A stretch of 64,000 nucleotides of DNA from Hyalella azteca. Taxonomy: Eukaryota > Arthropoda > Malacostraca > Amphipoda > Hyalellidae. The stretch's first letter is position 1; each line of letters opens with the position of its first letter. The translations under genes were made by a program, and so were the position numbers. The stretch lies in assembly GCF_000764305.2 (NCBI RefSeq), contig NW_025936443.1, forward strand, positions 48,645 through 112,644. The letters run 5' to 3'. Under the pieces are notes generated by a model that was not told where the DNA came from, searched no databases, and saw nothing but the letters and a program-made list of their open reading frames with translations. Below, piece by piece: positions 24,292 to 34,480 of this stretch.

Positions 24292-24719
24292 CTTATTTCT
24301 ACGCTTATGGAATGCCAGAAGCTTCAATTAAACTCATCGCCTCTCAATCCAGCCACTTTTCTTAAACATCGGCAAAAAGTAAATCAAGCGACATCTCAGT
24401 TCTCTAAACACAGCCTCCAAGGCTCGCCTCTAACCTCCTTTCGAGATTTGGAGGTCATTGCATTGCCAAGATCAATGCGGGGGCGGAAGGAGCCTCAACA
24501 ATAGACCGAAAATTTTCTTTTTAACAGTAGCGCCTTTCTTATTTAAGCACTACAATAATTATCTTTGGGATCTCAAAGGAAGTTTAAATTTCTGTATGAA
24601 TCACGGCAGTGAGTTACGAGTAAGTTACGATTGTCCTAGAAGCCGAGGCGTGAGAGTCGCGATGGTCGCAGCAACGCGGCTGTGGTCACACGCGTCGCCG
24701 CAGGACTGCTGCCCAAAGC

Positions 24720-25140
24720 TGCCTGGACCGACAGATCTGCTCCCTCGCCCGTCCTCTCTTTTCCCTCTCGCCTCAGTGTGATGTCCGAGCCTCTTCCCTC
24801 GCCTCATTCTGGACCGACAGATCTGCTCCCTCGCCCGTCCTCTCTTTTCCCTCTCGCCTCAGTGTGATGTCCGAGCCTCTTCCCTCGCCTCATTGTGATG
24901 CTCGGGCCTCTTCCCTCACCTCATTGTGATGTCCGGTCCTCTTCCCTCGCCTCATTGTGATGCCCGGGCCTCTTCCCTCGACTCACTGTGATGTCCGAGC
25001 CTATTCCTTTGCATCATTGTGATGCCCGGTCCTCTTCCTTCGCCTAATTATGATGCCCGGTCTTCTTCATTCGTCTAATTGTGATGCCTGGTCCTCTTTT
25101 TTCGCCTAATTGTGATGCCTGCGCCTCTTCCTACGCATCG
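24720..25140. repeat. 30-bp minisatellite upstream of the FReD gene
   Basis: Roughly 12 copies of a unit like CCTCTTCCCTCGCCTCATTG plus TGATGTCCGG, decaying to the right. The left end adds a duplicated longer block containing GACCGACAGATCTGCTCCCT. It starts about 430 bp upstream of the FReD start codon, so it may lie in or next to the promoter. Confidence 0.85.
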
Positions 25141-26158
25141 TACGCATGTCTATTCACAATGAAATCGCTGTACAACATCACTATGTCTTTCGGAAATAGA
25201 AAATTGCAATTGAACTTCCAAACCTTTCTAAATCTAATGCATAATCTAATATATTTATCTCTCATACTACAATTTTCGCTCAATTTATTTGTTCTCTCAT
25301 ATGATATACAAATTTTCTTCTACACTTTTCCCTCTTTTTACAATCTAGCCAACAATTTCTCCTATTAAAAAATACTCATTCTGGAATTAGTTTGTAAAAT
25401 AACTATTTTAATGCTCGTTCATGAGCGTCCCCTTGCATTTGCGGTGCCAATCTTCTGACGATCGCACAAGAAAAAAGTAAGAGGGATAGTTTGAAAGAAA
25501 ATCTTTAATAACAACATGGGCATAGAGATACGAAGTTGCATGACAATAGTGTAATTTCAAGGAACAATGCAGTTACACTTTTTAATAGAGAAAATGCCAT
25601 TTCATCACACTTGCCCATATTGAAATGGTTATAAATGGCATGATCTGCTGCCATCTGATTAATGAGATCTACGCGTAATACGACAGGGTCGCTGCCCAAG
25701 TTGTCGTACCTTTCGATCATAGAACAAAATTTGTGTCTCATTGTTCATGTACGGTTAATATTTATATAAATATTTGCCGTTATTTTCTTCGAGCTCTCAT
25801 AATTAAAGGTTGTGATGATTAATTATCTTATGAGTCACTGTTAGCTTCGAAAATTTCTTGGCGTTTCATTTATTTTCCTAGAATAATACGTAGAATAATA
25901 ATACGTATACGAAGTCTTGTAGTTGCATCACAAATAATGTACTGGGAATTTGCTAAAACTGCATTTTCATTTCGAGGCTTTGCTGGCTTGCACACTGAAT
26001 AATAATGTGTCTTTATTTAATTCGCGGCATCATAAATTAATTTCACCGTATTAATTAAATTTATAATATTTTAATGGCATACTTTATACTCTGAATAAGT
26101 TGTTTTCGGATAAGAAACGTTTTTGAACAAAAGACCTGCAATTAGAATATTCCAGTCG
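25141..26158. other. Intergenic between the FReD and IGFBP genes
   Basis: A minus-strand ATG frame of 78 codons at 25505-25741 has no recognised domain. AATAAA on the minus strand at 26012-26017, about 140 bases after the IGFBP stop, is a plausible polyadenylation signal. Otherwise AT-rich. Confidence 0.4.
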
Positions 26159-26308
26159 TCAGTTTACTAGTCCAGCCAGGTACAGAACGTCGGATTCAAC
26201 GCCAGAACCAAGGTTTGAAGTCAAAGTCAGGTCGTGGGTTAAGTTAACCTTTGAGGAGAGAGAAGCCTCTGATGCGAAGCCTTCGTTCTTGCACGCATCG
26301 TCCGATGG
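26159..26308 (-). CDS. IGFBP gene, tentative last exon
   Basis: Acceptor TTTCTCGCAG, then 49 codons and a TGA at 26159-26161 in phase 0. Serine-rich with one cysteine. Entered in phase 1 it would end after about 20 residues instead. Confidence 0.45.
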   Translation of the reverse strand, partial: PSDDACKNEGFASEASLSSKVNLTHDLTLTSNLGSGVESDVLYLAGLVN

Positions 26309-28351
26309 CTGCGAGAAACAACAAAAATATTTAAAAATATAATTAATAAATATAATTAATAAATCAATATAATGTTTTAACTGATGTTTTATTCAATATA
26401 ATGTTTTGTTTTAATCTAGAGCTGAATTATGAGTGTTTAATACAGAGTTTTTCAAATACTGATTCATTTGCGTAATTCTGATGGATACATTAACCTTCCT
26501 TTAGCTCCGGTAGAACGACTAAACTCTTGAAATTAATTTAAAAAGTCACATAATATAACGTGACAGAACGTCTGACATCAAGTAATTTAAGTTATAATAT
26601 GCTTCCTAATTCTTAACTTTATATATTTGAAGATGAAAAAATATACAAAAAAATTTACGAACAAAAAATGAAATTTCAAAACCGATAACCCCAATATTAT
26701 AACCGAAAAACTAAAAAACACCGGAAAAGCGGAATTATATCAACGGAAATCTCTGCATAAATACCGTTGAAGAGATACTGCTTGCAGACGTCGGTGTTGC
26801 CGTAAGCAGACAACCCCTGAGGGTGGAAGAGGTACGGACACTCGCGCTGGTCCTTGAGGCAGGTCAGCCCCAGGCCACACTGCCCGTAGGCGCTGTACGG
26901 CCCACCACACTCCTCACCCAGAGACTGAGGCAGGTTAGTGGTTAGCTAGGCAGGTACTCATGGAATATGTTGTACTGGGTGTAGTAGTAGTATAAGTTGT
27001 ACTGGGTGAAATAGTAGTATTTGGTGTATTGGGTGTAGTAGTAGTATATGTTGTATTGGGAGTAATAGTAGTAAATATTGTATTGGGTGTGGTAGTAGTG
27101 GCATATGTTGTACTGGGTGTAGTAGTATATGTTGTATTGGGTGTAGTAGTAGTATATGCTATATTGGGTGTAGTAGTGGTATATGTTGTATTGGGTGTAG
27201 TAGTAGTGGTATATGTTGTACGAAGTGTATTAGTAGAATATGTTGTATTGGGTGCAGTAGTAGTATATGTTTATTGGGTGTAGTAGTAGTAGTATATGTT
27301 GTACTAGGTGTAGTAGTAGAAGTATATGTTGTATTGGGTGTAGTAGTAGTGGTATATGTTGTCTTGAGTCTAAAAGTAGAATATATTTCATTGGGTCTAT
27401 AAGTAGAATATGTCGTGGTAGGTGTAGATGTTTCAAGGCGTCAATGATATACATTATATTGGGTACAGAAATTTTCCGGCACATGCGGAATGAGTTGTGT
27501 TGAGGATAGAAATTTTAAGGCATTTCTTAAAGATGTTGTATTGGTTATTGAAATTAAATATGTTGCATTGACCATTGAAGTTATCTATGATGTATTGGGT
27601 ATAAAAGTTTCTAAGCACTAGTGAAATGTATTGAAATGATTATTGAAGTTGAATAGGTTGTATTTATTACCTCTACAAGAATTTCGGCAAAAATCAGCCA
27701 TTATCCAAAATGAATTAAATTTACGGGGACTAAACTTGTCCAAGATATCAAACGGTATCTTAAATTAATAAAAGTTGCATGATCACTCGTGTCCCAATGA
27801 TGACTCACTTTTGTCCCAATGATGACCCACCTTTGTCCCAAAGATGACTCACTTTTGCGCAGACCTCGCAGCAGCCGCACGCGTCCCACGTGATGCCCCC
27901 GGGGCATGACCCCAGCGGGGGGCACTGGCCCTGGTTGCACCCCCCACACACCCCCTCCTCTGCACCTGTCTCTTATACACATCTAGATGTGTATAAGAGA
28001 CAGGTTGGAATATGAGCCGTCATGTTGGAATATGAGCCGTCATGTTGGAATATGAGCCGTCATGTCTGGACGCAGGAATATAAATGCAATTGTTTCAGTT
28101 CCACTTCATCGTGCCATCATAAAATTTATTTTAGGATGATTGCGAGCCTAATTTTAGCTAAAGATGGTTCCGTAAACAATTTCGAAATAACTTCAAAGTG
28201 ACCAAAGCGAGAGAATGTAATTATTTAAAGTTAAATCAACATTATTTAATACAATATAATTTCAAGATGGCGGCTCACCCCTGAGCGGCCGCGGAGGTGG
28301 CCAGGAGGGCGGCGCAGAGCAGCGCTGAGCAGCGATGTGTCATGACGTGTA
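26159..28351 (-). CDS. Secreted single IGFBP-domain protein
   Basis: Small secreted protein with one insulin-like-growth-factor-binding N-terminal domain, like the arthropod SIBD proteins linked to insulin-type signalling or immunity; the exact role is unknown. Exons: 28279-28351 (ATG at 28343, signal peptide MTHRCSALLCAALLATSAAA); about 27853-27959 (CGGCNQGQCPPLGSC, CGCCEVCAK); 26765-26924 (LGEECGGPYSAYGQCGLGL); and a tentative last exon 26159-26308 (PSDDACKNEGFASEAS to a TGA). The CGCC-x-x-CAK and GE-x-CGG-x(7)-CG-x-GL-x-C spacing is diagnostic. The two central exons join in phase 0. The phase into the last exon does not match the best donor (AACG|GTATTT gives phase 1, while its best frame needs phase 0). 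The acceptor side of the first IGFBP exon is replaced by an adapter sequence, so that junction is uncertain. Confidence 0.78.
26765..26924 (-). CDS. IGFBP gene exon, second half of the IGFBP domain
   Basis: Acceptor CTGCCTCAG, donor AACG|GTATTT, 160 bp, phase 0 in. Encodes LGEECGGPYSAYGQCGLGL and a cysteine-containing tail ending VCKQYLFN. Confidence 0.85.
26955..27400. repeat. GTAGTAGTATATGTTGTATTGG minisatellite
   Basis: About 15 diverged copies, 24-30 bp each, of TTGGGTGTAGTAGTAGTATA plus TGTTGTA, in an intron of the IGFBP gene. Confidence 0.9.
27853..27959 (-). CDS. IGFBP gene exon, first half of the IGFBP domain
   Basis: Encodes EEGVCGGCNQGQCPPLGSC, PGGITWDACGCCEVCAK. Donor GCAAAA|GTGAGT at 27852, phase 0 out. 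The 5' limit is set at an AG six bases inside the adapter junction; the true exon could extend further but is masked by the artefact. Confidence 0.82.
27966..28003. other. Nextera (Tn5 mosaic-end) junction adapter left in the assembly
   Basis: The 38 bases are exactly CTGTCTCTTATACACATCT followed by its reverse complement AGATGTGTATAAGAGACAG, the mosaic-end pair of Nextera mate-pair junctions. This is a library artefact, not host sequence. The bases on either side were joined by circularisation or misassembly. Confidence 0.97.
28005..28068. repeat. 21-bp triplication beside the adapter
   Basis: GTTGGAATATGAGCCGTCATG occurs three times in a row, starting one base after the adapter. Confidence 0.9.
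28279..28351 (-). CDS. IGFBP gene exon with the start codon and signal peptide
   Basis: Acceptor CATTCCAG, eight leader bases, ATG at 28343, 21 codons plus two bases, donor CAGGG|GTGAGC at 28278. The alanine- and leucine-rich core ending SAAA-Q is a standard signal peptidase site. Confidence 0.75.
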
Positions 28352-28371
28352 CTGGAATGTATTAATTTATT

Positions 28372-28530
28372 AATGCATGTGTTGGTGCAGCGTGTTGATA
28401 CATGCAGTGCTGGTGCAGCGTGTTGATATACGCAGTGCTGGTGCAGCGTGTTGATCACGCAGTGTTGGTGCAGCGTGTTGATACACGCAGTGTTGGTGCA
28501 ACGTGTTGATACACGCAGTGTTGGTTTAAC
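28372..28530. repeat. 27-28-bp minisatellite
   Basis: Five copies of GTGCAGCGTGTTGATACACG plus CAGTGTTG, in intron 1 of the IGFBP gene. Confidence 0.9.
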
Positions 28531-28719
28531 GCAACACTCATCACCTCCTTTTTCGCCATATTCATCACCAAATTCATCACTCATTCATCACTAAATTAAT
28601 CACCAAATTCATCCCTCAAGTAATCCCACGATCCATCATTCAATCAATTCACCACCCAATTTATCGCACAATTAATAATTTAATCCATGGCGTGCTTTTA
28701 CATCATGTAATACACTCAA

Positions 28720-29130
28720 TTCGTTACCAAATTCACCACTCAGTCCATCACCCAATTCATCGCTCAGTCCATCACTCAATTCATCGCTCAGTCCATCACC
28801 CAATTCATCGCTCAGTCCATCACCCAATTCATCGCTCACTCCATCACCCAATTCATCGCTCAGTCCATCACCCAATTCATCGCTCACTCCATCACCCAAT
28901 TCATTGCTCACTCCATCACCCAATTCATTGCTCAGTCCGTCACCCAATTCATCGCTCACTCCATCACCCAATTCATTGCTCACTCCATCACCCAATTCAT
29001 TGCTCAGTCCGTCACCCAATTCATTGCTCACTCCATCACCCAATTCATTGCTCAGTCCGTCACCCAATTCATCGCTCACTCCATCACCCAATTCATTGCT
29101 CACTCCATCACCCAATTCATTGCTCAGTCC
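28720..29130. repeat. 24-bp minisatellite
   Basis: About 17 copies of CCAATTCATCGCTCAGTCCA plus TCAC with CGC/TGC and CAG/CAC alternation. All frames stay open because 24 is a multiple of three, so the open frames on both strands are not genes. Confidence 0.95.
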
Positions 29131-29219
29131 ACTAACCAATGCAAAATCCAATTCCCTACTGCATTTATAACCAATTTTTAGCGCATTTTCTCATTTATGG
29201 AAAAAATGCACTATAGTGT

Positions 29220-30024
29220 GCTCGTCATGTCCGTCTGTCCGTCTGTCTGTCCGTCCGTCAGTGACTTCACGTTTTCGTCGACGAGAAAATGCGCTGTCTG
29301 TCACTCACTGCAGTGAGTACTGAATTATATTTTTTATTCAATGCGTCACTCAAGACATCACCAAATTCACCAGTCAATGTATCATCCGGTGAGCGGTAGA
29401 CCGATTACCAAGCTAGTCCAGTGGACTTACGACAGTCGTTGAGCCCGAGGTCGTCGTGGGTAGACCCATGAACGTGATGAATGATAACGCAGCAAACTAG
29501 CCTGACTTTAGCGTTTGAAACTGATTATTTATCCCTTATCTTATAATATCTATTCAGTAATATACAGATGTCGATGCTCCCACACGTTTTTCCTTTGACA
29601 TCCGTATTAAAATATTTCACATTATTTAAAAAAATGAAAATCTCATCAATTCTTGAACCATCTTGGTTGAAATTTATTTTATTGAATCCTTATCGGAATA
29701 TAGGATATCTATGGTGGATCTGAAAAATGATTTTACCGCCTGGATTCTAAAAACGTATCCTACTGTTTGTAAATACTTTTCGTTTTAGAGGTTTTTTTGA
29801 CAAAAATGCATGGAATTATAGAGGGCTCTGGCATAGTATGCAAAAACATGCAGCATAAGAAATCATTTGCTAATAAATGTGGAAAGTGCGTGGTGAGGAT
29901 ATGAATAATTTTTACGATATGAATTCAAAAACTATGTCAGTGCCATGTATTCCAGCCATACCTGTATTCCAGTAATAAATATAAACTTAGCGGGAAGATG
30001 ACCCTTGACGGACGGAGACCCTAC
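29220..30024. other. Intron or intergenic with TCCG/TCTG microsatellite
   Basis: TGTCCGTCTGTCTGTCCGTC at about 29229-29262. A GC-rich patch at 29385-29490 has exon-like frames on both strands (minus donor CTGTC|GTAAGT, plus acceptor TTACGACAG) and was not assigned. The remainder is AT-rich. Confidence 0.4.
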
Positions 30025-30081
30025 CTTTTCCAAGCTCAGAGATGAAGTGATGAGCGCCTGCTGTCGCTGCCTGCTTTTATG
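30025..30081 (-). promoter_or_regulatory. TATA-type promoter and short leader exon of the IGFBP gene
   Basis: CATAAAAG at 30074-30081 (minus) is followed about 30 bases downstream by an initiator-like TCATCACTTC. A GAAAAG|GTAGGG donor at 30024 would end a ~25-base non-coding leader exon. The next acceptor on this strand with a start codon is CATTCCAG at 28352, the signal-peptide exon. Assignment to that gene is inference. Confidence 0.5.
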
Positions 30082-30355
30082 CACTCCGTCGGCACCGCGC
30101 CTAAGACAGCCACGGCCGGGCGCAGGACAGTCACGGAACTAAACCTTAAAACTCTCATTCATAAGGGGATATTCAGAAAACTAAATCTTAACACTCTAAT
30201 TAATAAGGAGACATTCAAATAACTAAATCTTAAAACTCTCATTCATAAATCCTGAATCGCAATCTTGTGAATGTGGCAAAAGGAAAAGTCAAGCAACGAG
30301 CAATTTTATGTTAGGTCCTATCTGTACAGGTACGTGTGAAGTACCGACGATACCA

Positions 30356-30610
30356 GTAGTCTGGAGTGAATACTGAATACAGATGATACATGGTCTGGTG
30401 TGAATACTGAATACAGACGATACCTGGTCTGGTGTGAATACTGAATACAGACGATACCTGGTCTGGTGTGAATACTGAATACAGACGATACCTGGTCTGG
30501 TGTAAATACTGAATACCGACGATACATGGTCTGGTGTGAATACTGAATACAGACGATACCTGGTCTGGTGTGAATACTGAATACCGACGATACCTGGTCT
30601 GGTGTGAATA
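30356..30610. repeat. 34-bp minisatellite
   Basis: About 7.5 copies of TGGTCTGGTGTGAATACTGA plus ATACAGACGATACC, highly uniform. Confidence 0.95.
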
Positions 30611-30775
30611 CTAGACAACGGCTAGACCTGTATTTATATCAATAGTTTGCTAAACCGCTGGTCACCAAGCATTTAACAGCATAGAATAGGTCAATTAAAT
30701 TGACTATATTGTCATTGAAAAGTTCTGGAGACCAGCTACATCATCGGTTCTGAAAAATATGTGATATATAAATTA

Positions 30776-30900
30776 AAGGATACATGAAAGAAGGATACAT
30801 GAAAGAAATTAGGATACAATTGAAAGAAAGAATACACATACATGAGATATACATGAAAGAAATTAGGATACATAAATAGAAGGATACATGAAAGAAATTA
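30776..30900. repeat. GATACATGAAAGAA short repeat cluster
   Basis: Irregular copies of GGATACATGAAAGAAATTAG separated by a few bases. Confidence 0.8.
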
Positions 30901-31274
30901 AAACCTATAAGTACCGAGAAAGAAATATCGTAAATAAAAACTTAATGTACAATTTCAATGGTATAAGAACTGTACGAATTTTTGAGACAAGGTTTCCACT
31001 TGAAAATTTGTAACGATTATAAAATCGTAACTATAATTTTATGGAATCCGAGTCATTAATCATAAAAATCCGAATTATTAAGTCATAAAACCCAGAGGTG
31101 AAACCTAGTATCTTGAGTTCACTGTCAGACACAGTCAGGTCGTTCGATGAAAGTATTCACGGTTTGTGAAGGCGTCAAATTTTTGACTATTGTTCATTTT
31201 TAGCAGCGTGATTTTCGGTGACGAGAGAAGCAAGGGGGCACTGCGCCTGACGCGCGCTGCAGGGGCGGCGCCCT

Positions 31275-31314
31275 TTCAAAGCCGACATTGTCTTCGTCAA
31301 AGGTCGGCTTTGAA
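31275..31314. repeat. 12-bp perfect hairpin
   Basis: TTCAAAGCCGAC (31275-31286) and GTCGGCTTTGAA (31303-31314) with a 16-base loop, followed by another partial GTCGGCTT. It sits beside a GC-rich patch (31210-31275) with no recognised product. Confidence 0.8.
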
Positions 31315-32143
31315 GAAAAAAATGTCGGCTTCGTCTCAAAAGCCATGCCAAATATCCCGTGCTTTTTTCGCAATTTACTGGAAGAAATTTTATGCGTGAA
31401 AAAGACTATAACTTACTATGCAAGTGTTGATTTTTATATATTACAAAACATTAAATTATCTTATACGAATCACTTCAATTTGACCTCCCCACTATTGATC
31501 TCAATCGTACTTAAGTGTCGACGCTAAAAAAATATGCCCACGGCCTATTTCTTCTGTTTTTTTTTTTTTGCATGATGAGGGATTGTGAAACACACAATAA
31601 AAATGTGAATTTGAAAATGTGGGTAGGGGTAGCAATTAATCATTTAAAACTTACCCATCAATGCCGCATGATAGGTTAAATAATTATCACATGATACGCT
31701 ATACTTCATATTCAGACATTGTAATTACAACATAACAGCTCAGCTGTTCCCGAACGTGTGCAGTTTAGTGATGAACTGAATTCATTATTTCAGTGCACTA
31801 ATCCCTCGCAAAATCGCGCTTCACCTCCCGAGGCTTCATTTCATCGCGGGTTTTCGAATAATATAACTTACAAGAATCATCAATAAATGACAGGCATTAA
31901 TTTATGAAATATTAAAGAAAAAACCATTCGCCGATCTTCGTCACGGGTTTCTGAGGAAGTCAATCGATCGTCAGATTTAAAAAGCACGCAAAACTTCATC
32001 GTCAGTATGAGTGTGGCAAGGGTTTGTAAATATTTAAAACAAAATAAACTTACCAAAAAATTGAAACATAAATTGTTCAATATAACTATCAGTCGTGCAA
32101 TTCCCCATCGTGGATTTCAACTATCGTGGCCGAGGTTTTAATC

Positions 32144-32352
32144 GGAACGTACATCCGCGATAGCTGAGGGATTACTGTACGAGTTACACCCGCGATAGCT
32201 GAGGGATTACTGTACGAGTTACATCCGCGATAGCTGAGGGATTACTGTACGAGTTACACCCGCGATAGCTTAGGGATTACTGTACGAGTTACACCCGCGA
32301 TAGCTGAGGGATTACTGTACGAGTTACACCCGCGATAGCTGAGGGATTACTG
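32144..32352. repeat. 35-bp minisatellite
   Basis: Six near-identical copies of CGCGATAGCTGAGGGATTAC plus TGTACGAGTTACACC. Confidence 0.95.
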
Positions 32353-34234
32353 CACTGCTTGTATGGCTGAGGGATTACTGCGTGCATGGTTGCATATCTC
32401 TGGAGACTCGTTTTAAAGCAATATAACGTTCTCAATAATTTTATTTCCTTGAAACTTCGAATATTAATGTTTGTTAGAAATGTGCGTAATTAGAAACAAG
32501 AAATGCTCCTTCAAGATCTACTATATCTCATCTGAGGGGAAAAGTTTTACGCAAGTGTGATGAATTCATGTTTTCTGGCCGCACAAATTCACCATGTGAT
32601 GAATTGAGATAAATTAAGCGCAATTCTTCGCCTTGAGAACAACAATTCTAGTTGATAATACTCGAAACGTGAGCCGCCCCCGGTATTCAATAATTATTCG
32701 ACCAATATCAAACAACTTAACGCCAAACAACTTTTAGCAAACATTACAACTCTGTATAATTGAGAGTCCATTTCAAACGTGTCTGAATGACAAGACGTGT
32801 CTGAATGACGCGCGTGTCCGCGCGTTTTTTGGTAGATGACAAGCGGAAGAACAAATTTGCTGGTGTTTTTTACAAACAAATTTCAAAACTTTTTCTAGAG
32901 ATCGTAATTAATCTCTCGTAATTAATCTCCCTAAATATCCGTTGTAAGAATTCATACCAAATATTTCAAAATTGAGAAGACAAAAGCATTCCAACTTATC
33001 AGTTAATCTCCTAGATGAACATGCAAACTTTTCTAACAATAATTAAATGTTTCGGCAATTATGCTCCTCTGGCGCAGATATGCGATCCTAAACAAAAAAT
33101 CGGGGGGAACGCGTGTATTTCTCGTGCTGGCTTGCTAGCTGGCCATGCTTGGGGTTACTGGGTACATGCAGCCTTGAAAACTGCCATGCATAATCAATTT
33201 GTAAGTGGTCAGAAGTAACATGCAAACGTAAATTAACTAAGAATTAACATTCGTTAATTATAAACACCAGAAATAAATCGAACTTTGCAATTTTTAATAG
33301 TTAATATTCCCAGGCAAGTGAATGGTATCCTTGAACGGTTGTTCCTAGTTATCAGTAGCTCGCCTTGCTTTGTTTTCACATGTCAACGTATTATTACGCG
33401 CGTTTCTTCATTTCGTACGCACAATACAGTACTCAATTTTGATATGAAAAGCGTACAAAACATATGAAATATACATTATTTTCATGTTGTTGGTCAAAAA
33501 GGCCAGGAAAATCATGCACGCGTGCAGATTAAAATGGCTCAATTATTGTCTAAAAGGATTTTTCAGTCAGTGACCTTGACACAGACTAACTTATGCGCAG
33601 TAAATCTCTGTTGCCGTTGCAACACTTTAAGGCTTTTAAAATGTTATGATTTTTTAGGAGCAGTATTATTTAATAAAATGTGCGCTTAAACTGGATGACA
33701 GTAGTACTACACTGGTTTAATTAACATTGGTTGGAGTTTAGCAAACGCAAATCTACAATTTATGCCGAAATTAAATTACATGAGATGGAATGAGCTTCGA
33801 AAAATATTTGATTACAGGTTTTTTCAAGCAAACAGAATTTGATCGCTGCATGATTATGTGCATGTATATAATAATATTGCTCATTCTGCATGTAATTTAG
33901 AGAGCGTGCGTCTGCTTTCTCTTTGTTTGACAGTTTCTACGCAGTATGAAGTTTTGACACACCCAGTGAGAACAGCTGATCGTGTAGCCTTGAAATTAAA
34001 TAACCTCATACTAGCATTTAGCTAGGGCTTGTAATATATTTCTTACAGAATATATTCTTCGGGTGATGCTAATAAGATGAAGTCATATATTTTCGGTAGA
34101 CTATTCTATCTTTTCATCCACGTTCCTACAATTTAGAGAAAGCGTATGATTTATTGCTAGTTGGCATCTAAACCCCAGCTGATGGAGCAAAACAAACCAG
34201 TGTGGCACACGACGCGACAGAGCAAACGTGTGAC
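32353..34234. other. Region upstream of CYHR1
   Basis: No supported gene. Short frames near 33015-33218 show no family. The stretch just before 34235 is open in the CYHR1 frame back to a TAA at 34169-34171 but has no ATG, so translation should begin at 34235. Confidence 0.4.
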
Positions 34235-34480
34235 ATGGAGGAAGACAATTCGATTTTGGTAGATATCCAGCTGCTCTCTCGAAGTATTACGTTGGAACAA
34301 GGCACATCGAATGAATCAGAAGAAAAAGACGATGGTTGCTTCAAACCTCCGCCAGCCAAGAAAGCTTGTTTAGCTACAACATCAACTGCTGAGGATGAAA
34401 AATCAAAGCTTGAAGTTCGTTTGGGAGGAATTCTTTGTTGTGCTGTTTGCTTGGACTTGCCTCGTATGTCCGTTTTTCAG
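34235..34480 (+). CDS. CYHR1: CYHR1 exon 1
   Basis: 82 codons from ATG to donor TTTCAG|GTTAGT. Contains the first RING cysteines, [19 protein letters not shown]. Confidence 0.92.

Noticed and set aside
24292..24327. Extending the FReD start 12 codons upstream
   Set aside because: The upstream codon is TTG, not ATG. The ATG at 24291 directly begins a proper signal peptide.
23018..24504. Several antisense frames of 60-215 codons opposite FReD exon 1
   Set aside because: Shadows of a GC-rich coding exon. The sense strand carries clear fibrinogen motifs.
27966..28003. A real Tn5 or other insertion sequence
   Set aside because: Only the two 19-base mosaic ends in junction order are present, which is a library signature and not a transposon.
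28672..29170. 159-codon minus and 147-codon plus frames (SNELGDGV and HPIHRSVH repeats)
   Set aside because: A product of the 24-bp minisatellite; both strands are open for the same reason.
29385..29490. Extra exon of the IGFBP gene
   Set aside because: Exon-like signals on both strands and no phase that fits the neighbours; left unassigned.
32144..32352. CRISPR-like array
   Set aside because: Direct tandem units without spacers in a eukaryotic sequence; a minisatellite.
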